From: Chara braunii
Taxonomy: Eukaryota > Streptophyta > Charophyceae > Charales > Characeae
DNA length: 56,529 bases
Assembly: GCA_003427395.1 (NCBI GenBank)
Contig: BFEA01000183.1
Location: 1,251,086 to 1,307,614 of the forward strand
Reading direction: 5' to 3'
The position numbers and the translations under genes were made by a program. Under the pieces are notes generated by a model. It ran no database searches. It had not been told where the DNA came from and was given only the letters and a program-made list of their open reading frames with translations. Shown here piece after piece: positions 30,021 through 41,085 of the stretch; the stretch's first letter is position 1, and each line of letters opens with the position of its first letter.

Positions 30021-31395
30021 GGAAACTGCGAATGGCTCATTCAATCAGTTATCATTTATTTGGTGGTCTCCTTACCACACGGATAACCATGGTAATTCTA
30101 AAGCTAATACGTGCAGCATATCCCGACTTCTGGAAGGGATGTATTTATTGGATAAAAGGTTGATCCGGGCTTGCCCATTGTTGCGGCAAATCATGGTGAC
30201 TTGTTGAATCGCATGGCCTTTGAGCCGACGATGTTCCATTCAAATTTATGCTCTATTAACTTTCGATGGTAGGATAGAGGCCTACCATGGTGGTAACGGG
30301 TGACGGAGAATTAGGGTTCGATTCCGGAGAGGGAGCCTGAGAGATGGCTACCACATCCAAGGAAGGCAGCAGGCGCGTAAATTACCCAATCCTGACATAG
30401 GGAGGTAGTGACAATAAATAACAATACTGGGCTCTTTTGAGTCCGGTAATTGGAATGAGACCAGTCGTAAACTCCTTGAACGAGGATCCATTGGAGGGCA
30501 GGTCTGGTGCCAGCAGCCGCGGTAATTCCGAGTCCAGCTCCAATAGTGTATATTTAAGTTGTTGCAGTTAAAAAGCTCTTAGTTGGATTTTGGGTGGGAG
30601 GGGTTGGTCCGCTCTTGCGGGCATGTACCGGCCCTTTCGCCTTTCTTGCCGGGTATGCGTTCCTTGCCTTTATTGGCTGGGATTCAGAGTCGATGCTATT
30701 ACTTTGAAAACATTAGAGTGTTCAAAGCAGACCTGTGCTCTGAACATATTAGCATGGAATAACGCGATAATGGTCGTCGGGATTGGAGTAATGATTAATA
30801 GAGACGGTTGGGGGCATTCNTATTCCATTGTCAGAGGTGAAATTCTTGGATTTATGGATGANGAACTTCTGCGAAAGCATTTGCCAAGGAAGTTCTCATT
30901 AATCAAGAACGAAAGTTGGGGGATCGAAGACGATCAAATACCGTCTTAGTCTCAACCATAAACGATGCCGACTAGGGATTGGCGGATGTCTATTGGATGA
31001 CTCTGACAGCACCTTGTGAGAAATCAAAGCTTCCAGGTTGCAGGGAAAGGATTGTCGCAAGGCTGAAACTTAAAGGAATTGATGGAAGGACAACACTAGG
31101 CGTGGAGCCTGCCGCTAAATTTGACTCAACATGGGGAAACTCACCAGGTCCAGACATAGCAAGGATTGACAGATTGAGAGCTCTTTCTTGATTCTATGGG
31201 TGGTGGTGCATGGTCGTTCTTAGTTGGTGGAGTGATTTGTCTGGTTAATTTCGTTAACGAACGAGACCTCAACCTCGTAAATAGCTACGTGGGGACCTTT
31301 CCTCGTGGCCAGCTTCTTAAAGGAACTAGTGGACGACTAGTCAACGGAAGTTTGAGGCAATAACAGGTATGTGATGCCCTTAGATGTTATGGGCC
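30021..31395 (+). rRNA. Partial 18S rRNA (pseudogene or mosaic)
   Basis: Starts at GGAAACTGCGAATGGCTC, about 80 nt inside 18S. It includes GTGCCAGCAGCCGCGGTAAT, the central and 3' domains, and ends near TTAGATGTTATGGGCC. The last few hundred bases of 18S are absent. Two single Ns are present. It reads as green-lineage cytosolic rRNA. Confidence 0.9.
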
Positions 31396-31562
31396 TCGAT
31401 GTGAGAGGTTCGAGTGTGAGCATGCCCGTTGGGACCCGAAAGATGGTGAACTATGCCTGAGCAGGGCGAGGCCAGAGGAAACTCTAGTGGATGCTCGCTA
31501 CAATACTGACATGCAAATCGTTCGTCGGACTTGGGTATAGGGGTCAAAGACTAATCGAACCG

Positions 31563-31601
<39 letters not shown>

Positions 31602-31884
31602 TTGAAGCTGTTGAACATTTTTATCGGGTAAAGCGAATGATTAGAGGCCTCGGGGGTGAAACACCCTCGACCTATTCTCAAACTCTAAATAGGTAAGATT
31701 TCGGGGTTACTTAAAAAACCCCGAGGGTCAATGAAGCTCCAAGTGGGCCATTTTTTGTAAGCAAAACTGGCGATGCGGGATGAACCGAAAGTCGAGCTAC
31801 GGTGCCAAATTGCGAGCTAACCCAGACACCACAGAGGGTGTTGATTGATACAAACAACAGAACGGTGGTCATGAAAGTCGAAAT

Positions 31885-31916
<32 letters not shown>

Positions 31917-32876
31917 CAGCCCCGAAAATGGATTGCGCTGAAGCGCGCGACCTATGCTCGGCCGTCGTGGTGATTCTGACGTCGTGACGAGAAGGAGGGC
32001 GCGAGGCCTGCTGCGAAGCCTAGAGCATGAGCCTAGGTGAAGCGGGTCCCAGTGCAAATCTTGGTGGTAGTAGCAAATATTCAAATAAGAACTTTGAAGA
32101 CCGAAGTGAAGAAGGGTTCCATGTGAACAGCGGTTGGACATGGGTCAGTCGGCCCTAAGAGATGTGGAAACCTTGTATCAAGGGCGCACTGCACGCCGCA
32201 CATCGAAAGCGGGTCGGGTTAATATTCCTGAACTGGGTTGTGGAGGTGGACGGTAACGTAAGCAGCTCCGGAGATGCCGGCGGGGGCCGTGGGAAGGGTT
32301 CTTTTTCCTTCTTGACGGCTTGCCCACCCTGGAATCGGATCAACCGAAGATAGGGTGCAGCGCCCGACAAAGCACCACACGTTATGTGGTGTCCAGCGTG
32401 CCCCCGATGACCCTTGAAAATCTGGAGTTGTGGGTACCTCTCACGCGCGACCGTACTCATAACCGGATCAGGTCTCCTAGGTGAGCAGCCTCTGGTCAAA
32501 GGAAGAATGTAGAAGGTAAGGGAAGTCGGCAATATGGATCCGTAACCTTGGGAAAAGGATTGGCTCTGAGGGCTATGCCTAGGGGTCTACGCCTCGATGC
32601 CGTTGGCTGCCGGTGGTTTGCCCGAGCTGCTCTCGCCGCGAGGGCGGAGCCCGCGTGCCAGTGTGCCGACAGACATAAAATGTCTTATGTCCCCACCTTT
32701 CAGATGGGGCCGTGAGACTCTCCTTAAGCATCAAACTGCCGACTCAGGACTGCTGCGGACAAGGGGAATCCGACTGTTTAAATAAAACAAAGCATTGCGA
32801 TGGTCCCAACGGATGTTGACGCAATGTGATTTCTGCCCAGTGCTCTNAATGTCAAAGTGAAGAGATTCAACCAAGT

Positions 32877-32924
<48 letters not shown>

Positions 32925-33141
32925 NCTCGTCATCTAATTAGTGACACGCATGAATGGATTAACGAGATTCTCATTGTCCCTATCTACCATCCTACCAAAC
33001 CACAACCAAGGGAACGGGCTTGGAAGAATCGGCGGGGAAAGAAAACCCTGTTGAGCTTGACTCTAGTTCGACTCTGTGAAATGACTTGAGAGGTGTAGAA
33101 TAAGTGGGAGCTTTACGGTGCAAGTGAAATACCACTATTTT
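31396..33141 (+). rRNA. Partial 28S rRNA fused to 18S
   Basis: Begins at the segment with TGCCCGTTGGGACCCGAAAG and GGTGAACTATGCCTGAGC, skipping the 18S 3' end, both ITS, 5.8S and the first several hundred bases of 28S. It continues without large breaks through CTTGGTGGTAGTAGC and the R2-site region GACTCTCTTAAGGTAGCC (the R2 site is uninterrupted) to AAATACCACTATTTT. Two single Ns. Confidence 0.9.
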
Positions 33142-33506
33142 TGAACTGGGTTGTGGAGGTGGACGGTAACGTAAGCAGCTCCGGAGATGCCGGCGGGGGC
33201 CGTGGGAAGGGTTCTCTTTCCTTATTGACGGCTCGCCTACCCTGGAATCGGATCAACCGAAGATAGGGTGCAGCGCCCGACAAAGCACCACACGTTATGT
33301 GGTGTCCAGCGTGCCCCCGACGACCCTTGAAAATCTGGAGTTGTGGGTACCTCTCACGCGCGACCGTACTCATAACCGCATCAGGTCCCCTAGGTGAGCA
33401 GCCTCTGGTCAAAGGAAGAATGTAGTAGGTAAGGAAAGTCGGCAATATGGATCCGTAACTTTGGGAAAATGATTGGCTCTGAGGGCTATGCCTAGGGGTC
33501 TACGCC
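33142..33506 (+). rRNA. Second copy of a 365-bp 28S segment
   Basis: Repeats 32229-32593 (TGAACTGGGTTGTGGAGG to GGTCTACGCC) with only scattered substitutions. It stands where the next part of 28S should be, so the 28S is not contiguous here. Confidence 0.9.
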
Positions 33507-33582
33507 GTCAGTAGGGATGACCCCGGCTCGGTCATAAACCCCGACACCTCTACAACCCTTAAAAAAAAAAAACAAAAAAAAA
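33507..33582 (+). mobile_element. A-tailed element end in 28S
   Basis: A ~50-bp stretch ending CCCCGACACCTCTACAACCC plus a 22-base A-rich tail. The same end precedes the 18S piece at 30021. The 28S resumes directly after at CTATGAGAGCATGGCC. Confidence 0.65.
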
Positions 33583-33819
33583 CTATGAGAGCATGGCCTA
33601 TCGATCCTTTAGCGTTTCAGGACTTGAAGCTAGAGGTGTCAGAAAAGTTATCACAGGGATAACTGGCTTGTGGCAGCCAAATGTTCATAGCGACGTTGCT
33701 TTTTTATCCTCCGATGTCGGTTCTTCCTATCATTGTGAAGCAGAATTCACCAAGTGTTGGATTGTTAACCCACCAACAAGGAAGGTGAGCTGGGTTTTGA
33801 CCATCGTGAGAAAGGTTAG
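33583..33819 (+). rRNA. Partial 28S rRNA, later segment
   Basis: Contains CTAGAGGTGTCAGAAAAGTT, GGGATAACTGGCTTGTGGC and GCAGAATTCACCAAGTGTTG in the normal order, ending with CACCAACAAGGAAGGTGAGC and about 30 bp more. Confidence 0.9.
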
Positions 33820-34538
33820 GGGTCTCCCCTACTTGCCTCTCGGCGATCTTGCCCACCCACCTCATCACCCGTTGGGGTGATTCTTGGATGCTCGACCCTT
33901 GCATCCATGTGGATGTGGAGGGTATGGGGGAGTTGTAGAACGAAAGTCTTAGTTTAACGTGCAAAAGGACTTGCTCTCAAGGATTAGCGTGAAAGTAGCA
34001 AATATGTCAAGAGCAAGTCCTACCCTTTCCGTCCTTGAAGCGGAAAGTTGTTAGTTCAACGTGCGAAAGGACTTGCTCTCAAGGATTAGGGTGGAAGTAG
34101 CAAATATGTCAAGAGCAAGTCCTACCCCTTCCGTTCTGGAAGGGGAAAGTTGTGTAGGTGTAGTTTCTTAAATGCATCAGGTCCTCGACAAGAGGCTTGC
34201 CCATGCTTAGCATTCCTCCTCTATACGACCTGAACATCTGCACAACTCTTCTGACTTGTATAGGGCTTTATGATGACAGGTATCAACGGTCTTTTGCCAT
34301 TGAGCGACGCAATGACGATCCAAGTGTTGGGAAATGGGAAGGCTGCAACGACGGATGCACTAGGGATGGTGGGGCTGGCTTGCCTCGAATGACGTGAACT
34401 GGCTGACGAACCTTGTTACGGGACCTCCCCTCGGGGATAAGGGCGCCCCAGCCTTCCAACCCGATGGGAACGTCTGTCGCAAGGGAGCGGCACTGCGAGA
34501 CTCGAATTGAAAAATTTGGGTTTGGCCGAACTTCTGGT
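33820..34538 (+). other. ~720-bp insertion in 28S with tandem hairpins
   Basis: Bounded by two ~52-bp copies of one 28S stretch (33768-33819 and 34539-34591). At 33960-34150 two ~115-bp units each contain GGACTTGCTCT paired with AGAGCAAGTCC, with GCAAATATGTCA between. A hairpin with GGAAGGGGAAAG words follows. No coding sequence or domain is seen. Confidence 0.65.
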
Positions 34539-34995
34539 CACCCACCAATAAGGAACGTGAGTTAGGTTCAGACCGTGGTGAGACAGGTTAGTTTTACCCT
34601 ACTGATGCACCGCCGTCGCAATGGTAATCCAACCCACGACGAGAGGAACCGTTGGTTTGCACAATTGACAATTGTGCTTGGCCGAAAAGCCAGCGGTGCC
34701 AGTGCGTGGGATTATGACTGAACGCCTCTAAGTCGTAAGCTGTGCTTGCAGCGACGGCGTATGCCTCCTCGGATGGAACAAGATTGTCGATAGGGCCAAC
34801 CTGTCTGGCCCCGAAAGCATAAGTTCGGAGTTGTCCCTCCTGCGACGGAGCACCGACGCCCTGAGGATCTCTTCATCGCAATTTCTTTCGCTCGGGTAGT
34901 CAAACCCTTTGCAAACGACTTAGATATGGAACGGGGTGTTGTAAGCAGTAGAGTGGCCTTGTCATCAGGATCTGTTGACATTCGGTCCTCTGTTC
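34539..34995 (+). rRNA. 28S rRNA 3' end
   Basis: Repeats the 52-bp stretch and then continues with GACAGGTTAGTTTTACCC, GATTATGACTGAACGCCTC and a tail to about GGATCTGTTGACATTCGG, the usual 3' end region. Confidence 0.85.
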
Positions 34996-35539
34996 CAAAA
35001 GTTTCCCCCACCTTCTGGTTCCCCACCCCTCCTCAAATGTTTGAACGACGGTGTCGGTACAGAAAGCCCTGTGAGGGTTTTTGCCCGAGATTTTCAAGGT
35101 TAGACGTTGTCCGACTCTTTTCGTTGGATTTGAGGAACATGATGAGATTGATGCTACCAAAGTTTATTCAGACCAATCCGAGAACTAAGGGACCTAAAGC
35201 CTGGCGTCGATGACGTATGACGTCGTTCACGTGTGACGTCATCGACGTTCGTTCGAAACAACGGGAGTCGGCAGTACGACCTGTCGTCCGTGGTTCTCGA
35301 CAAGGCCGCAGTAGTGTGCGGTCATGGAAAAACTAAAGTTAGAACTAGTCTACTTAAAATAATGACGCGCGGCTTAGCAGCCATGCGATTCAGGGCCTAA
35401 GTAGGCTAAAAAAAGGGGTGCGCCAGGTATACGACGGCGACGCAAGGGGAAGAAGGGTTTTAATTTTAGGGCCGCAGGGGTTGACACCGAGCCAGGGGGT
35501 TGACAGGCCGATGCCAAGGTCACGCGGCCAACTGAGCAT
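34996..35539. other. rDNA flank, with bZIP-type motifs
   Basis: No gene seen. At 35213-35250 TATGACGTC, TCACGTG and TGACGTCATCGACG cluster within 40 bp. These are ACGT-core elements bound by plant bZIP factors, but nothing downstream shows a transcript. Confidence 0.35.
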
Positions 35540-35670
35540 GCAGGGCCACAAGCAGGCGAGACCTGCAGGGCCGCAAGCAGGTTGGGCTTGCAAGGCTACA
35601 GGCAGGCAGGGCCGCAAGCAGGTTGGGCCTGCAAGGCTACGGGTAGGCAAAACCTGCAAGGTCACGGTAT
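35540..35670. repeat. GCAGGGCCGCAAGCAGG minisatellite
   Basis: About three diverged copies of a ~40-bp unit combining GCAGGGCCGCAAGCAG and TTGGGCYTGCAAGGCTAC. Confidence 0.75.
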
Positions 35671-35711
35671 GGGGGAAACCTGACTGGGCGAGTTCTTCAT
35701 ATAGAAGAGTT

Positions 35712-35737
35712 GCTCCTATCACTGTCGTGATAGGAGC
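35712..35737. other. Perfect 11-bp-arm hairpin
   Basis: GCTCCTATCAC (35712-35722) and GTGATAGGAGC (35727-35737) flank a TGTC loop. No T-run follows, so it is not an obvious terminator. Confidence 0.65.
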
Positions 35738-35839
35738 TACCCCAATAGGTTACCGTACATGACTCTTACCTGGCAGATACCGGGACCGAACCGGACATGT
35801 CGGCCTACTGGGCAAAGCTCCTTTTGGAGCGGCCCAGCC

Positions 35840-35956
35840 TTTTCGACGCGGCCATTTTCGGTTGTGCGATCGGTGAGATCGCACGACTGGGAACAGCCGC
35901 GCGGAGAGATGAGCATGGCCCCTATGCAAGGATAGCAGGCATAAATCTAGAGAAAA
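35840..35956 (+). pseudogene. Block B word plus diverged U6 3' fragment
   Basis: TTTTCGACGCGGCC (block B) is followed about 50 bases later by GAGCATGGCCCCTATGCAAG, GATAGCAGGCATAAATC and an A-rich end. It repeats the B-then-U6 order seen at 24995-25098, with more changes. Confidence 0.55.
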
Positions 35957-36072
35957 ATATATATAATAATATAATAAGAATAAGAATAAGAATAATACTT
36001 ACCTGCCCGTATCTGGACGCGTAAGCGCCCAGAAACGGGCTTTAAAAAGAATGTCTCGTCATCACAAGGTAA

Positions 36073-36105
<33 letters not shown>

Positions 36106-36135
36106 CTTTTTTTTTGTTTTTGTAGGTGCCACCAG

Positions 36136-36232
36136 NNNNNNNNNNNNNNNNNNNNNNNNNNNNNNNNNNNNNNNNNNNNNNNNNNNNNNNNNNNNNNNNN
36201 NNNNNNNNNNNNNNNNNNNNNNNNNNNNNNNN
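36136..36232. other. Assembly gap (97 Ns)
   Basis: Run of N after a long T-run. The frames across it are meaningless. Confidence 1.
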
Positions 36233-36360
36233 TTTTGTTCGTTTTGCCACTAGGGCGAAACGGCGCGTCAGATGGCAACCGCTGGGGTCAATATAAGCCC
36301 CTCGTTTGTTGTCCTCTTCTCTCTCTCTGCCTACAGTTTACCAGACAGTTCTGTTTGTGA

Positions 36361-36394
<34 letters not shown>

Positions 36395-36596
36395 AGAAGT
36401 AAAGTGCCAAGTGACGCATTTTGAAGTGACTGGGGGTTTTCAGCCCTAGTCCGACCGTTTTTTCAGAGGTGAGTCTTTTAGTTAGATTTCTGTTAGATTT
36501 TCTTTTTTTAGATTTCCTTCTTAAATATAAATTTTGTTTTTTCCCCTTTTATTCCTTTTTGCTAGCACCCGTTTGTTCTGAACGAATGGGCAAATG
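36233..36596. other. Spacer with (AT)n; TATA-like site
   Basis: A TA dinucleotide run lies at 36364-36391. AATATAAGCCCC near 36288 and a splice-donor-like GGTGAGTC near 36467 suggest a transcript start, but no coding frame follows. Confidence 0.4.
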
Positions 36597-36713
36597 GGTC
36601 TCTCCCCACTACTCTCGAAATGTGCAAAACGAGGGTGAATCGTCCACTAGAACCTCGAAAGATACACCGCCATGATTTTGTCTTTTGCGCATGTCGAGAA
36701 TAGTGGAGCGACA
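36597..36713. mobile_element. Foldback repeat H2, copy b
   Basis: GTCTCTCCCCACTACTCTCG on the left pairs imperfectly with CGAGAATAGTGGAGCGACAC on the right. The inner words CTCGAAAGATACACCGCCAT and TTTTGCGCATGTCGAG match copy a at 27754-27876. Confidence 0.7.
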
Positions 36714-37819
36714 CGCTATGACCCTGCCAAACTGTTTCACCGGACTTCCACCAACTCATCAGGGGCCTGTGCCCCGACAGTCCATCAACGGATAGGCAAA
36801 CGCCGAATGAATCAGCCGTCACTGGACGGCTACATTCGGGGCACAAGTCATTGGTTTGTTTTTAGATTTGTTTGTTTAGATTTTCTTTGGATTATCTTTT
36901 TTTTCCTTTCATTTTGGTAAACGGGCTGTTTCGTTTCTGCTGCGCCGTACCCGGCGGAAATCGCGTCCAGGACGACGCAGGGACACCTGCTTATGGAAGG
37001 TTAGTGCTTATAGTAACAATGTGTTTTTTTATCGTTCAAAGTCGGCTTTAGCCGATTGTGCCTGAATCAGGCATACTTTTTGTGCCCGATAAGGGCGCAC
37101 ACAGAGTGAAAGAAGACTCTGTTGAGCTTGACTAGTCCGATTCTGTGAAGTGACCTGAGGTAGAGAGGGCGGCTATTCGTTTTGGACGACAGGCTGCCAC
37201 CCTCATAGGGGAAAAACGAGAAGGTAAGCAAAAGTAAAGGAAAAAAAAGGAGGAAAAAAAAAAGAAAAAAAAAAGGCGTCGCGAATCTAATCGCAACGCA
37301 GAGCCAGATGCATGAGGGGAAGCATCTGGACTTTGAGTTGACAGCAGACTGTTGCTCTACTTGGCTCTATACAACCATTTAAGGCTGCATCTAGCCGGGG
37401 GTAACGACCAGATGCATTACCAAGGCCTGGAACTTGGTTCCCCTAGGGGAACATCAAGTTTCTCAACCCTTAATCTCGTATGAGATCAAGGCTCAGGCCT
37501 CACTCTGAGTTTTGGCTGGGGGGCAAAGCAACTGCCCTCAGCCTCCAGCCAGCTATAAAACAGCCAGCAGCTAGTCAGCCAGCATTCATTTGTGGCTGGT
37601 GCTGCTAGCATTTTGCTTGGGTGAATGCTGGCTGCCGGAGGAGGGGCTGCTAGTGGAGTGTGAGGGAGCTAAGTGGAGGTCTGCAAGTGAGGGAGGAGGA
37701 TTGCTGGAGGTGGCCATAGATGTGAAACACAGCCACAGCCGCCATCTCAGCGAGGTGAGGAGAGGAGAGGCTGCCATAGTCACCGTGTTGCAGGGTGCCA
37801 GCAGGAAGTGTTGTTGTTC
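36714..37819. other. Spacer with a 28S scrap; no gene
   Basis: At 37104-37165 the sequence GAAGACTCTGTTGAGCTTGA, CTAGTCCGA and TGAAGTGACCTGAG resembles the 28S stretch at about 33043-33095. A TATA-like CTATAAAAC lies near 37553. The remainder shows nothing I recognise. Confidence 0.55.
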
Positions 37820-38030
37820 GTGGCAGGTTTTTCGGCAAGCGGTGCAAGGGAAACTCTGCCCATTTTGCACGGTAGCGGAAGGTTTTTCGGCAAGCAGTGC
37901 AGGGGAAACTCTGCCCATTTTGCACGGCGGCGGCAGGTTTTTCGGCAAGCAGTACAGGGGAGACTCTGTCCGTTTTGCATGGCCGCGACAAGTGTTCGGC
38001 AAGCGGTGCAGGGGAAACTTTGCCTGCCTC
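37820..38030. repeat. 55-bp tandem repeat, 3.7 copies
   Basis: AGGTTTTTCGGCAAGC starts at 37825, 37880 and 37935, and a diverged unit at 37990. The period of 55 is not a multiple of 3, so open frames through it read a different frame in each unit. It forms the C-terminal end of the minus-strand unit A frame. Confidence 0.9.
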
Positions 38031-38750
38031 GAAGTCGACGTCCTCTCCCTCAGCCCTAACAACTAAGCCGGTGGTCAACACAGTCTTCGAGTAGCGCGAG
38101 TTAGCTTCCAGGGTTCTCAACGAAACTACGTCAACCACGTCCTTAGAAAGTTCTCCAAAGTTTCTTGCTTCCTCTCTTAGTTTCGTTTTTGCCTCGGTTA
38201 TCGCCTCTCTCCACATTCGGAAGAGTGTTTCCCCTTCGAATGGTCTTGTGTGAATCTCAATTTTGACCAAGCGAAGCCCGCTTGTCAGACTGCATTCGGC
38301 CTCCTCGTCCTGACTTAACCTCTCTTCGTGTATCGCCTCTACTCTAGCCGTACAAGGGATCCCTCTATCTTTGTTGCCGAAATCAATTGATACCTTTCAC
38401 CGTCTGTCTGACTGCCAGTCATTCCTTCTTCCACTGGCTTCGTTACGAATCTTCCGTGTTATCCTCGCCAATAATTCATTCCTCGAATTTATTATCTTCT
38501 TTTTATCCTCTTTGTAAATTGCAGCTAACTCTTCGACTCTCTCTTCAAGTATGATGAACCCTTGTTCGCCCATGGAATGCCACCAATCCTTGTATCCTTC
38601 CATTAGTTCCACTACCTTAGCGTTTATCAGGTCCAAAAACAACTCAGTGAGCGAATTGATCTTCTCTTCCATTGCCCTCACACACGGGATCGTGCCTCTT
38701 GGACCGTTTCGTCTTTCTCTACTTCGTACCTCATCCATCCTTCTGACCAC
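38031..38750 (-). pseudogene. Unknown protein, unit A of cluster 1
   Basis: One minus-strand frame with a single stop at 38397-38399. N-terminal half: helical, charged (SLTELFLDLINAKVVELMEG, then EERVEELAAIYKEDKKK). C-terminal half: VKIEIHTRPFEGETLFRMW, EAITEAKTKLREE, VVDVVSLRTLE. It ends in the 55-bp repeat. I do not recognise the family. The C-terminal pattern (beta strand, W, helix, V.VSLR) returns in units B and C. Confidence 0.5.
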
Positions 38751-39039
38751 GCCATCGCATCATAAGCTATTCGGCTCTCGGCTACCTCTAACTCGAGCAA
38801 CCTAGGTCGCTCACGCTTGATAGCCTCCTCGGTCAGGCGTTGGCTGCCTCGGTCGTCCAGCGATCGCGTCGTACTGATTCGAATGACGGATGTTATCCTA
38901 CCGACAAAGGATACCCTGTTGACTTCTACGTCATCAGTTACTGCCCCCGGTATTGCCCGTGGACTTTCTCTCCTTAATTATCCGTGCGAATTCTATTAGT
39001 ACTTCCCATCCATTCCTTCGTCGTGTGACCACGCTAGGT

Positions 39040-39686
39040 TTAGGTTTGAATATCTCTACAAGGAACACAACATCCGTACTCCATACATGAATCTTTTCCT
39101 CTGCGTATCTTGTTTTTCACAGCCCGCAGAACGACTCTTACCTTTCCGTTTTCGTCTCGGATCTCGTGCTCGCCCTCTATTCCGAACAGGCCAGTATCGA
39201 GATAGAGTTCACCCTCTTGCTCCTCCACGCACGCGGCACCTCTCCTTATCTCGACCAACCCGGTCTCTGAACACTGCCCTCAAGAGTCGACGTATGTCAT
39301 TTGACTTCCTCCTAGCACGCTCCCACTTCAGCCTTTCTCGAATTACGTTACCACCGTTCGACCGAAAATCACCACCTCGGACCATTAATAACTCTTTGTC
39401 GTAAGACAAAATCGATCGTTATTCCTTGTTTTTCGTCTTTCAATATTTCGTAAGGGACTTGGGGCTTAGGGAGTCGCTCAGAGATCATTATCTGGGTACT
39501 CAAAACGACGTTTTTCCCTAGCGAGAGCAACCTATCTCTTTCATCCTCTACCACTTCCCTTGCTCTCTCCCAACAACGTCCATAGACAAGGTCGACCTCA
39601 CTCTCTACCGACAAGTAAATCCTCACGTCCCACACCTTTGTACCTAAGAACCGAACAGTGATAACATAGAGGCGGATTGTTCCCAT
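39040..39686 (-). pseudogene. Unknown protein, unit B of cluster 1
   Basis: Three partly overlapping frames. The frame from 39686 gives WDVRIYLSVE, YGRCWERAREVVEDERD, NVVLSTQIMISE, related to unit A's C-terminal half. The frame from 39409 gives GGDFRSNGGNVIRERLKW. The frame from 39258 gives LYLDTGLFGIEGEHEIRDEN. Frame changes join them, so the copy is broken. No function can be assigned. Confidence 0.45.
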
Positions 39687-39913
39687 CCACTATTTACCCG
39701 CTCGTATGTCTCAACTTCGTACGGGATTTGCTTCTCTCCTCCCTAAAGAGCTCAGGGACGCACAGACATTCTCTAACTTCTCATTCGGTGGCCTATTCCC
39801 CGAGAGGAACCTTTCTCTTTTGCCTCAAATTCTTCTTCTGAATTCTTTCTTCCTTTACTCATCCTCTATCTCCCCCAACATTGCGCCTTGAGCAACATAT
39901 TTATCATAGGTTC

Positions 39914-41085
39914 TCAGTTACTCCCGTCGAGGTAACTCTTGGGAATAGGTGGACCAAGGGCAGTGCTGTATTCCCTTGTCCTTATACTCAGAGTAACTCT
40001 TTTCCCTTCCCTTTCCAACGTTTTCTTATAGGCATACGTGATTGTTTCTGCCCAGTTCCGGCACCCCCACAAATCGTCAGTCAGTCTCCTTCCTTTTCGA
40101 TTGTAAAATCCTATGTCATACTCGTTAGTTTCCACAAACCTGGCTACTAGAACGTAAATATTTTCCTTTAGTTTTGTATTCACTATCACCATATAGTTCT
40201 TAAATACTTACGGAAAGGGTTCACTTAAAGTTAAGCGAGTCCAATATTTCAATAAATCCTCGATAATCAGGTCAAAAGACGATGGCAGACCCCAGTTTAA
40301 CCCCCTTTCCCAAGAGAGTGTATATGCCAGGAGCTCAGTCATCGCTAGTCTTTGGACCCATCTGGATCCCCATCGTGGGCCACTGCTCCTTGGCACTCCT
40401 CTCGATCTCAATCGCGTTTCTGAAATATCATATCCTCTCCTCAGGAAAGTCTCGTACGTCTTCCCACTCCTCGGGATTATCTCACACCTCTTCCCACTCC
40501 TCTTGATTCCAGTTCTCCTTTTTATACCCTTCCTCCTACTCCTTAGGGATTCCTACTGCACGATAGTAGGAGCGTAGTTCCAAGAACCCAAGGAGTGTTT
40601 GCTGCCTATCGAAAGAGTCAGAATCCAGGTCGCGTATAACTCGATCAGACCTGCTACGCAATCGGATAGTTCCCTAATAATCCTATCAAAGGCGACCCAG
40701 AACTCAACAGGTTGGTCCTCTCTGGATGACTCTCCTGATCTTCTGGACAACGATGCTTGGACCACCTCTACCAATTCCAAAGTCGAGTCTCCAAACCTGG
40801 GGCCTGCTTCCCACAACGTGTAATAAATGTGATACGCGTCTTTATTCCACAAGAAGCACTCTATCTGGAGGAATGGCCAATGAATATGAATCAAACGATA
40901 TAGTCCGTCGAGGAATTCCTCTAGAATAAAAGTTGGGATCGGAAATCATAATGCCCCTTTCGAATGCAGTAGGAACCCCTCCTCAGCAAGCCTGAGAGAG
41001 ACAATTACTGACCTAAAATCCTCGCTCCAGCGTAATTCCTCTTCTCGGAGTTTCTCAATCTCGTCCTGGAGTATCCCTCAGACCG
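39914..41085 (-). pseudogene. Unknown protein, unit C of cluster 1
   Basis: A single frame with at least three stops. From the start it shows EIEKLREEELRWSEDFRSVI, then VSLRLAEE, IHIHWPFLQIECFLWNKDAY, LVEVVQASLSRR, FWVAFDRIIREL, and near the end ENIYVLVARFVETNEYDIGF, LWGCRNWAETITYAYKK and VTLSIRTRE. The last part resembles units A and B. Confidence 0.45.

Noticed and set aside
30590-35213. ORFs within the rRNA segments
   Set aside because: The sequence is clearly rRNA; the frames are incidental.
37590-38066. 158-aa ORFs on both strands over the 55-bp repeats
   Set aside because: Open frames arise from the tandem repeat; only the minus strand connects to a longer frame.
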